DNA of 64,000 nt from Nematostella vectensis (taxonomy: Eukaryota; Cnidaria; Anthozoa; Actiniaria; Edwardsiidae): positions 17,878,953 through 17,942,952 of the forward strand of contig NC_064036.1 in assembly GCF_932526225.1 (NCBI RefSeq), read 5' to 3'. Shown piece after piece: positions 22,173-31,800 of this stretch. Within the stretch, counting starts at the first letter, position 1. Every line of letters starts with the position of its first letter. Made by a program: the position numbers and the translations under genes. The notes beneath the pieces are model-generated. The model was not told the origin of the DNA. It was given only the letters and a program-made list of their open reading frames with translations, and did not search any database.

Positions 22173-22744
22173 GACAATACTTTTAAAATAATTAAATTCA
22201 GAACCATGACTTCATTATTGTCGCTGAACAAATGAACACGGGAATTTTATGCACTTTCCCATGTGAAAGGCCCCAACAAGGGAATGTAATTATTGACCAG
22301 TTTTATGTCAATTTTGTTAAAAAATACGTAGTTTTTTTATACGTACATATAGAAACAGCACATACATTACACACCGATAATGAAAGGACCAGAATAATGC
22401 ATTTAAATTTTGTGTGAGTTTCAAAAATTCAATATTGTGCATCAGTACGTAAAGCACATGGGGGACGGGGGGTGTCTATTTTTGGTGGGGGAGAGGGTGC
22501 TCTTGCAAATTTCAAGAAAATCTTTGAATTTGAATCAATTCTTTACATAACATCATCTTATTCGGTTCAAGTATAATACGACGTATGCCGCTAGGCCGCG
22601 ACACACACTCGAGCCAAACGGTGAAAGCAGCAAACGTTGCACCTTCCGGGGGGGGGGGGGGGGAGGTTACAGTTCACGAGAGCATTAGCGTGGCAATTGA
22701 GGACATTTAGGGAGGAACCAGTAGAAAACTGATGGGGGGAGGAG
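22173..22744. other. Intergenic DNA without recognised genes
   Basis: It holds a G-run at 22648-22663 and G-rich stretches near 22460-22500. No supported gene or RNA was seen. Confidence 0.6.
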
Positions 22745-23160
22745 GCTGATATTCAACCATAAAGGCTGAGGTGTAAGAGGGCCGATTTATCGAGGCTTCA
22801 AAGTTTTTGAATCCTTGATATTTAACAATAAAGACTGAGGGGTTAGCGAGTGATGTCCGATTTATCGAGGCTTCAAAGTTTTTGAATCCTTGATATTTAA
22901 CTATAAAGGCTGAGGGGTTGGCGGGCTGATGTCCGATTTATCGAGGCCTCAAGGTTTTTGAATCCTTGATATTTAACCATATGGGCTGAGGGGTTGGCGG
23001 GCTGATATCCGGTTATTCGAGGTTTCAATGTTTTTCTATAATTGATATTTAACCATAAAGGGTGAGGGGTTAGCGGGCCAATATCTGATTTGTCGAGGGT
23101 TCAAGGTTTATAAATCATTGGTATTCAACCAAAAAGGGGCTAGCGGGCTGATGTCTGACC
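22745..23160. repeat. 76-bp tandem repeat, about 5.4 units
   Basis: GATTTATCGAGG or a variant recurs at 22784, 22859, 22935, 23011 and 23087, a period of 75-76 bp. Each unit also has GATATTTAACCATAAAGGC and a GAGGGGTTGGCGGGCTGAT segment. The central units are most alike and the ends more diverged. Confidence 0.9.
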
Positions 23161-23514
23161 TTTTACTCTGATATTTATCTTTACTTTTAATATTCAAGCT
23201 AACAAAAGTTTAATTTAATTTTAAAACAGAAAATAAGCTCTATAATTTCTATGCAGCAGACCCCGTTTCCGGGTCAGCTTGTATAGGAACGAATAATAGT
23301 ATAATACTGATTATATAATGTTCCTGATGATACCCATTCTCCATCAATCTTTATACTGGATGTTTTTGTAGTCCATTTCAAGCAGCTTCCTCCTACCAAA
23401 AGCTGAATTGATGATACAAGTTTGGAATCGTTTGTGTGCGCACGACTAAACCAAATAAGTTCCCTCTTGTGATAACGTGAGTAGAAGGCGCCAAGAATCC
23501 TTGAAATGCATATC

Positions 23515-24597
23515 TCAAATTCGCGCCTCTTTTGGCATCTCGTCGGCGTTTTCTCGTGGCTTACAGTTTGCCAGGCTGACTTTGCTGTATTTAGGAATAT
23601 TAGCGTACTGTGTCGCTTCCGAGTCGCTAGTATGAGTGACGTCAAAGTCCGCCCCACCCCTCCCCGCCACAGTGCCCCAGCTGCACTTGATACACAGTCG
23701 CTTGTACCCCGCGCGGAATTCTGGGATTCTAAAGCAGTAGATCCAGGGATTCATCGCGCTGTTGCAAAGCGCAAACGTCCGCGCCCAGTTATAAGCCACC
23801 CCTGAATTACGATCAGCCTTCTTTGACCTCAAGTAGATAATGGGGAACCAGCAAATCGTGAAGACGACGATAACAATAGCAATTGTCATGGCAACTCGGC
23901 GCTCGACGTCGGTGCGTGACTTGCGGCGCTTTGCGCTGCCTTGGCGGGAGCGCATGAGTCTTCGTTGTTTGTAGACTTGACAGATGATGAGTGTGTAGCA
24001 AACAATGATGATGACGTAACACAGCGCCATCACCGCCACGGTGAAGAGGGAGGTGGCAGACTTGCTGACCGTCAACCTGAGCACCGCGTACACGATGGGC
24101 AGCGTCCAGGCGAACACAAGCAGCGAGCGAAACTTGCACTTGGTCATGATCCTATCGAAGCTGTGGGGTTTAGTCACCATGAGGCAGCGATCCACGCTAA
24201 TGAGGCATAAGTGAATGACCGACACCGCGCAAGATACATTTGAGAATAACCGGAACAGGAACTCCACCATCGGGGAACATTTATCGTCAATCCGCGCACC
24301 CAGGAACCATGCAAACAGAGGCTGTGTCACCAGCGTCACAGTCAGGTCTGCGATAGACATACTCACGAGGAAGAAGTTAGAAATGGTTTGAAGACCTGTG
24401 GTGGTGTAAATCGTAGCACAGACCAACACGTTGCCGATGCTTCCAAATATACAAGAGATGATGTTAAGTGCGACCATAGGCACCCCGTGGTACATCTGCA
24501 TGGTGCACGGATCCTGCACAGAGTTATTCATGATCACTGTTGGAGTTGGTGTCGATCTCTGCGGGAGAAATCTCGCATTAGTTTGACCGGCGATCAA
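23515..24597 (-). CDS. Class A (rhodopsin-like) G protein-coupled receptor, intronless
   Basis: A 360-residue seven-helix receptor. TM1 has GNVLV (G55, N56). TM2 has the conserved Asp at 84 (SIADLTVT). TM3 is preceded by an extracellular Cys at 107 and ends in DRC at 136-138, a DRY variant. TM6 has CWFP at 249-252. TM7 has NPWIY at 283-287. Intracellular loop 3 is basic (about 208-234). The Ser/Thr-rich tail of about 70 residues could be phosphorylated. The predicted extracellular loop 2 (about 173-182) is very short and lacks the usual Cys partner of C107, which is odd. A second Met at residue 23 could also be a start; it precedes NNS, a glycosylation site. The TATA/Inr pair just upstream supports use of the first Met. 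The ligand is unknown. It is only distantly similar to GPCR 1. Confidence 0.92.
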   Translation of the reverse strand: MIAGQTNARFLPQRSTPTPTVIMNNSVQDPCTMQMYHGVPMVALNIISCIFGSIGNVLVCATIYTTTGLQTISNFFLVSMSIADLTVTLVTQPLFAWFLGARIDDKCSPMVEFLFRLFSNVSCAVSVIHLCLISVDRCLMVTKPHSFDRIMTKCKFRSLLVFAWTLPIVYAVLRLTVSKSATSLFTVAVMALCYVIIIVCYTLIICQVYKQRRLMRSRQGSAKRRKSRTDVERRVAMTIAIVIVVFTICWFPIIYLRSKKADRNSGVAYNWARTFALCNSAMNPWIYCFRIPEFRAGYKRLCIKCSWGTVAGRGGADFDVTHTSDSEATQYANIPKYSKVSLANCKPRENADEMPKEARI

Positions 24598-24616
24598 ACT
24601 GAGTCGACGTACGCTT

Positions 24617-24653
24617 CACTGACTTGTCGTATATTTGATGCCGTGTTTTTATA
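24617..24653 (-). promoter_or_regulatory. TATA/Inr core promoter of GPCR 2
   Basis: On the minus strand TATAAAAA (24653-24646) is followed 33 bp downstream by TCAGTG (24622-24617), a match to the initiator consensus. Initiation at about 24620 would leave a 5' leader of about 23 nt before the ATG at 24597. The spacing is canonical for animal core promoters. Confidence 0.55.
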
Positions 24654-27301
24654 GTTGAGATAACTCGCTTGAATTATGAATAGGAACGCTTCATTATTGA
24701 TTGATATGGGTCGCTTGAGCTTGCCTCACTGGTAGATAACTTACCTACTAATAAAGAAAGTCTAATACCAAACGCAAATAACAACCAGCATAGTATATGA
24801 TATTCGTTCTTCCCAATATACCGGTACGTCTAATGTTTAGTTGAAGTTCCAAAAGTAAAATCTAAAGGAATGTTTTCACTATTCGGTTTTTGAATGCTAT
24901 TATTTCCTGTTCACACCCCGTCACCCAATCCACTTAAAAGATTCAAAATACACTCGGGAACGTTTATCACCTTTATTTTCTTTAGCGTCAATTTATTATT
25001 AATAGGGATTTAATAGGTCCAACGCCATAACGCCATATTTATTCCAAACATACATTGTGTCGCTCCAATTCGTTGGGCAGCGCAGGTGTGAATGATAACT
25101 TCATTTGTAGATGATAAAACTAGGAATTGTAATGAAATTTTGACGCGGTTAATCAAGTTATATCATATTGTCAAGACAACATAATTAGAAGCTTTTGAAA
25201 GATTGCGGGTTTTGTCGATATTGTGCACGATATCGCATAGTATCTTGAAAAGTAAAACAATTGTTATTCCCAAAGATCAAGATTCTTTTTAATTTTTTTA
25301 GATATATTATTTCTACGTAAAAAATAATATAAAACTTTGCACGACTCTTATTTTTTCTTTCGTTTTATGGGCACAGCACAGGAATAATGAATTGATATGA
25401 CATCGAAACTCTGTTTTCCTTTTTTGTCCTTCAATATTATGAAGTGCTTATCAAAAATTAGTTTTTTGGGTGTAAAATTAAATTTTAAAAAACGAAATAG
25501 TCACTAATATCGTATTTCTTGATATATTTTTTACCCTATTTTCTACTTTTCCCCATTAACTTTTATTTTGTGTTGTAGAATGGTGGTAATGTGATCTGGT
25601 TTATTATCTTTGCCAAGACTCAAAACCTGTAATAAGTCGTTATCACGTATTTATTTCAGCGCTACATAAGTAAAAAGATAATGAAATCTTTGCCACATTC
25701 CGACGCCATGAACATTTCGATATTAATACAAACTGGCGGACGCACATAGCGTCCACTTTACCCCGATAAGGCCGCATTTGACTGTTTATTTAATCAAAAT
25801 GCGAGTCGTAATCGGAAAGTTTTCAGCTTCACGAGTATGAGGGCGATATGATTGGGCCCCCTGTGGCTTGAGGGCCACCAGTTCTATTTTCTCATGGAGT
25901 AGCTTTGTCAAAAAAGGTGTGAGGTTCAAATTCGAATAGCACTCGGAGGTTGCGATGATACAATACTGAAATTACTAATGTAATGATACCATTGCTTTAT
26001 CTGTGTCATAACGCAGTTGTTGCTGTTGTTTTCTAAGCCTTTCGAGTATTTCGTGCATGGAATCATTCAACGATTAGTTTAAAAGGGATCCAAACCCAAA
26101 CAACGCCGAGTAAAGACCGGCATCACCTTGGAAACGGGTCTTGTGTGGACCAATATCATACGGTGGGTCATTTAGTAGGGAAATGCTTATTTGAAACATG
26201 TCTTGGGCTTATTTACTTATTTAGACAACACGAGCTAGTCGTACGCGACTTGCCCCAACACTTCTGCAAACCCTGCAACTCGATTTGTAGAGTGCAAATC
26301 AGCCTACGATTCCACTACGATGCTCGAGTACGTAAGTAATTGTGTAATTCAGGGCTAAGACATGTCGTAGACAGGTCGCATACGACTAAATCGTACTGTC
26401 TAAATCAGCCGTCAAAGTTATGTTAAGGAGCTCTTACAAAGTATGTTACTTGAGAAAATATGGCGCTCAGGTTGATTTAATCCTGGACGTAATTGCAACA
26501 TATTTGTCCAGAGCTTCAAAGGTAGCATTCGGTTTAGGCCGTTGATAGCGGCGTGGGATATAAGGGACATAAGGAAGGCGGCCTCTTACGACAGTGCCTT
26601 AGCAGGCCTCAAAATAATGGAGAGGCACAATACAGAAACAAAAAAAACTATTGGGGTGCACAACGACGCCCCTACTGGTCATTTCCTTAACATTTTTGAA
26701 AATATTGGGGGGGGGGGGGGGGCGTGCCCCAGTGCCCCACCCCCTGCTACGGCCCTGTACGATATTGTCTAGCTATTGTCATGGTATATCAGGGCCATAG
26801 CTCCGCACCTTGAACTTGTAACCAAGATCACGGAATGTGCTGGAGGCTAGTCTTGTGGATGTGCAGACAGCGTGTAACGTTGTCACGCGGATCGCATACG
26901 CAGGACTACAACAGCGCTGAAGACATTAGTGGTAAGTTTTAAGAATTATGCGGTTCGCTTTGAAGAAATTGAAATTGAGAAATCCTTAAAGGCAGCGTAA
27001 TATCCATTTCAATGTTTGAAGTAAAACTTTCTTTGCCGAGGTATCTAATTCGAGTTGAGTCGTGTCGAAGGGTCGATGACGCGATGATAAGCAAACAAAA
27101 CAAAAAACCAAACCTTAGCGACATTTATTTATAGTTTACTTTTCTATAATCATCCCTGACGTATTCATGAGCTCGGTCGACCTTCTGAATTTATTCACTC
27201 TAGAAATTGAAAAGTTTGAACAGATATACAAATGATCTTCTAGAACACCTCCCTCGCCGTAAAGTTTATATGTTGATATGTATAGAGATTATACAGAGGC
27301 T
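24654..27301. other. AT-rich intergenic DNA without recognised genes
   Basis: No gene is supported. A G-run (26707-26722) followed by GTGCCCCAGTGCCCC and CTACGGCCCTG at 26725-26759 looks like the end of a dispersed repeat. The frames at 26145-26339 and 26542-26772 show no domain features. Confidence 0.6.
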
Positions 27302-27360
27302 AGTACTTCATGTAAGACCCCATGCAGTGGCACTATTTCCCTAACCCTACATGAAGTACT
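27302..27360 (-). mobile_element. 59-bp palindromic element (copy 2, inverted)
   Basis: Perfect 13-bp inverted ends, AGTACTTCATGTA (27302-27314) and its complement at 27348-27360. The reverse complement of the interior (GGGTTAGGG, then TGCCA, then CATGG and TCT) aligns with copy 1 at 10767-10827. The main difference is one extra TTAGGG hexamer in copy 1. Confidence 0.85.
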
Positions 27361-27554
27361 GAAGTCGAGATCATGAAGTCGAAACGACTGTTACAGTGGT
27401 GAACAGAAAGGTCAGCGGTCTATCGGTGATCTAACATGTGATTGGCATTAGCTTGCCAAAATAGCAGCACAAAGCCAAAAGAGGGGAGGAGGGTACCGAT
27501 ACTTTAAGGGGATGGGTGGGTCTCCACTCCATGTATAAATACAATACAATACAA

Positions 27555-27662
27555 AATAAGGCTGGTGGTGGTGGTAGTACTGGTGATGGTGGTGGTGATG
27601 GTGGTGGTGGTGGTGGTGGTGATGGTGATGGTGATGGTGATGGTGGTGGTGGTGGTGATGGT
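27555..27662. repeat. GGT/GAT trinucleotide-hexanucleotide microsatellite
   Basis: Runs of GGT interspersed with GAT, with a regular TGGTGA stretch near 27619-27643. On the minus strand it yields a poly-His frame that is not a gene. Confidence 0.9.
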
Positions 27663-27685
27663 GCACCGTAAGTATCGAACTAAAA

Positions 27686-28692
27686 TAAGCACTCTACCGT
27701 TTGTATCTAGGGTAGCGCAAGCGGTCCATGAATGGCTTTAGCAATCTACCGTTTGTATCTAGGGTAGCGGTTTATAAGCACTCTACCTTTAGTATCTAGG
27801 GTAGCGGTTTATAGGAACTCTACCTTTTGTATCTAGAGTAGTGGTTTTAAGCACTCTACCGTTAATATCTAGGGTAGCGGTTTATAAGAACTCTACCGTT
27901 TGTATCTAGGGTAGCGGTTTATAAGACCTCTACCGTTTGTATCTAGGGTAGCGGTTTATAAGAACTCTACCGTTTGTATCTAGAGTAGCGGTTTATAAGA
28001 ACTCTACCGTTTGTATCTAGGGTAGCGGTTTATGAGAACTCTACCGTTTGTATCAACTGTAACGGTTAATAAGCACTCTACCGTTAATATCTAGGGTAGC
28101 GGTTTATGAGAACTCTACCGTTTGTATCTAGGGTAGCGGTTTATGAGAACTCAACCGTTTGTATCTAGGGTAGCGGTTTATGAGAACTCTACCGTTTGTA
28201 TCTAGGGTAGCGGTTTATGAGAACTCTACCGTTTGTATCTAGGGTAGCGGTTTATGAGAACTCTACCGTTTGTATCTAGGGTAGCGGTTTATAAGAACTC
28301 TACCGTTTGTATCTAGGGTAGCGGTTTGTAAGAACTCTACCGTTTGTATCTAGGGTAGCGGTCTATAAGAACTGTACCGTTTGTATCAACTGTAACGGTT
28401 AATAAGCACTCTACCGTTAATATCTAGGGTAGCGGTTTATGAGAACTCTACCGTTTGTATCTAGGGTAGCGGTTTATGAGTACTCTACCGTTTGTATCTA
28501 GGGTAGCGGTTTATGAGAACTCTACCGTTTGTATCTATAGCGGTTTATGAGAACTCTACCGTTTGTATCTAGGGTAGCGGTTTATAAGAACTCTACCGTT
28601 TGTATCTAGGGTAGCGGTTTGTAAGAACTCTACCGTTTGTATCTAGGGTAGCGGTTTATAAGAACTCTACCGTTTGTATCTAGGGTAGCGGT
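27686..28692. repeat. 37-bp minisatellite with a 333-bp higher-order repeat
   Basis: About 27 units containing CTCTACCGTTTGTATC and GGGTAGCGGTTTA. Each unit carries an internal CTACC...GGTAG inverted pair. A distinctive variant (TATCAACTGTAACGG) occurs at 28051 and 28384, exactly 333 bp or nine units apart, together with its neighbouring variants. The array ends 11 bp before the first-exon ATG at 28704. Confidence 0.95.
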
Positions 28693-28703
28693 CGAGCATA
28701 GTA

Positions 28704-28806
28704 ATGGCTGTGCCTACCCCTCTTGGAGATGTGATTAATGTCCAACCGTTAGACGTGAGTGAAGAAGACAAGTGGGTCCTCGACATTGGACCTCACGTGG
28801 TTACAA
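28704..28806 (+). CDS. Alternative first exon 1a (34 codons)
   Basis: The ATG at 28704 has G at -3 and +4. The exon encodes a leader with QPLDVSEEDKWVLDIGPHVVT and ends at the A|GTAAG donor, leaving one base for the split codon. The motif order (QP, then S-E-E-D, then a V-L-D-I stretch, then V-V-T) parallels first exon 1d. The exon sits between a 37-bp minisatellite 11 bp upstream and an ACC-rich array that starts about 45 bp after the donor. Confidence 0.75.
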
Positions 28807-31800
28807 GTAAGAAGAAGTTTGATACTGCAGTACTACACACACGACGCAGCAACAACCACACCATGAACGACACGACGCAACGACACGCCAAACCACAACA
28901 CAACACAACACACCATGAACAACACGACGCCACACCATACCACAACACATCAAACCATATAACACACACCATGAACAACACGACGCCACGATACGCCAAA
29001 CCACAACACATCAAACCATATACCACACACCATGAACAACACGACGCAACGACACGCCAAACCACAACACAACACACCATGAACAACACGACGCCACACC
29101 ATACCACAGCACATCAAACCATATACCACACACCATGAACAACACGACGCCACACCATACCACAACACATCACACAATATACCACACACCATGAACAACA
29201 CGACGCCACGACAAGCCATACCACAACACAACACACCATATACCACACACCATGCACAACACAACACAACGCCACAACACATCACACCATACCACACACC
29301 ATGAACAACACGACGCGAAGCCATACCACAACACATCACACGATACCACACACCATGCACAACACGACGCCACACCATACCACAACACAACACACCACGA
29401 ACAACGCGACGCCACGACATACCACAAAACAGCACACCATGAACAACACGACGCCACACCATACCACAACACACCATAAACAACACTACGCCATACCATA
29501 CCACAACGCAACACACCATGAACAACACGACGCCACGCCACGCCATACCACAAAACAACACACCATGAACAACACAACACAACGCCACACCATACCACAA
29601 CACACGATAGCACACACCGTGAACAACAAGACGCCACGCCATACCACAACACATCACACCAATACCACACAGCATAAACAACACGACGCCACGCCACGCC
29701 ACGCCATACCACAACACATCACACCAATACCACAAAGCATAAACAACACGAAGCCACGCCACGCCATACCACAACACATCACACCATACCACAACACAAC
29801 ACACCATGAACAACACGACGCCACGCCACGCCACGCCATACCATAACACAACACACCATAAACAACACGACGCCACGCCATACCACAACACAACACACCA
29901 TGCATAACACGACACGACACCACACCATACCACAACACAACACAACACACCATGAACAAGACGACACCACGCCATACTACAACACATCACACCTTACCAC
30001 ACAGCATGAACCAGCATTACACCATCATCACAACATACTATACACATCACAACACATTAAACCATCATCACACCACACCACATCACAGCATATTACGCCA
30101 CACCACTTCACACCTCACCACAACATACCATAAGACCATAACATACCAAACCACCACCATACCAAACAAACAACCCAACACCACACAACTCCACATCACC
30201 ACCATACCATACCAAACAAACAACACAACACCATACAACTCCGCACCACAGTATATTGCATCTACACTAGTACACCAAATAACCGAGTAAAACCAAGTAC
30301 ATCACATTCAAATAGAAATAAAAAAGAGCAATAAACATGGTGAAACGTACACCACCGAAATGCTTCAATGATCAGTCCTTAGTCTTCTTACAACACGGTT
30401 ATAAGAAAACACAATTTCATTTTTGACAGTTATATCACAACAAAACCGACCACAGCACAGTAGCGTCACTCTTTGTAGACTAAGACAGCCACACAAATAG
30501 AGAGGAAATAGGTGTCTTTTAACTAGGAAAAAATGATTATAAAACACCTTACCTATCTGTTTTAAAAGGTCCGGATTTTTTAACGCGTTGCCGTATAACA
30601 CACCTGTAGATCTAGATAATTTATGCAGCGCTTGTTTATTTATAAACATAACCCACGTAGAGTCACGGTGAACAGGTGACGAGCGAAAACAATCAGAATA
30701 TGTCAACAAATTGTCAGTAAAGAAGGCACGTTACTGCGGCGATTGGTATCATTCATAATAGGAAAAAAACAAGTAGATAGGAATAGCTATTGGAAAGATG
30801 TTTTCATACTCGCGATTTCTCTGAGTGTGAGCACATGGAGAAAGACCAGAACAAGTTGTCAGAAGAAGATGAATCAAGTTCACCCACTGTAGATAAAGGG
30901 ACAGCGGAGGTGAACAAGGGAACAGAGGTCCGTCATGAGGTGGTCATCCATGAGCAGCCCTCAAGACGCTTGAGTCAACAGGAGTTAGAGGAGTTGTTTT
31001 GGGGGGTAGACGGTAATAGCATTGAACGTAAGTAGCATTTCGGTGGAGTTTAGGATCCTTATTATCGTAGCATGAAGTGCTCTAACTTGGGACGCTGCGC
31101 TTAGTTTGGCGCTAAATTATAAGCGCACGAAAAGCAGATAATATGCGGGACCGCTAGAATGGCGATCTTATTATTATTATTTTTATTGCCTTCGTATTTC
31201 ATTACAATAGTTGATTTATGCAGGCAAGGTATACCTGGAATAGACTTGTTCTCTAAAAACCGGTACGACTGTGACGAAAAAACACCATACCAGTCACTTA
31301 TTTCACTTATTTACTCGCTTTTGTTATTATTTACATTAGTCTCACCCAGTAAGTGTGCATAGGGATGAACAGGTCACCGCGTAAATGAATCAGACGATGA
31401 ACGGAATAAGATCTAATTCGTTCGCTTTTGGTGCATTGAGTACAAAGAATAATAGCGCGGGAATTTAAACTAAAAGAAACGGAAATTTAGAAATGGAACG
31501 GGGGACGCAGACGGACCCTATCTTAGAGGAGGCCACGGTACCGATTTTTGAACAGCCTGTGAGGCGATTAAGCCAGGAGGAGATTGAAGCCTTTTGGATA
31601 GTCGAATGGACAACGGTTATGAGTGAGTACAGATAAATGTTTTATTTATTATTAACGACTTCAAATACAGTATTCCAGATGCGAAATTCAAAAGTCTGCG
31701 ATAACCAAAACTGTTCAACTGTTTTGATGCGAGTTTTTACGTCGCTTCTGTATATAAAAACGCAACTCTTCTACTCTAAAGTCAGAATATAATATATTTT

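Noticed and set aside
21163-22191. 342-codon MYPYPGYH frame as a gene
   Set aside because: Other frames are equally open, there is no signal peptide, and the start lies in the retrotransposon LTR. Kept only as a low-weight finding.
25915-25945. GGTTCAAATTCGAAT as a tRNA T-loop
   Set aside because: No matching acceptor, D or anticodon arms could be found around it.
27448-27692. Poly-His and Thr/Ile-rich open frames on the minus strand
   Set aside because: They are direct translations of the GGT/GAT microsatellite.
28850-30290. Long frames of His/Thr/Asn (plus) or Val/Cys/Trp (minus) composition
   Set aside because: They are read from the ACC-rich array with strong strand asymmetry; no domain, and several frames are open together.
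30790-30834. Upstream extension of first exon 1b from 30790
   Set aside because: It would need a TTG start; the first in-frame ATG after the upstream TAG is at 30835.
31159-31362. Hydrophobic 67-codon frame between first exons 1b and 1c as a further alternative exon
   Set aside because: It lacks the leader motif and has no phase-1 GT donor that would join the shared SAM exon.
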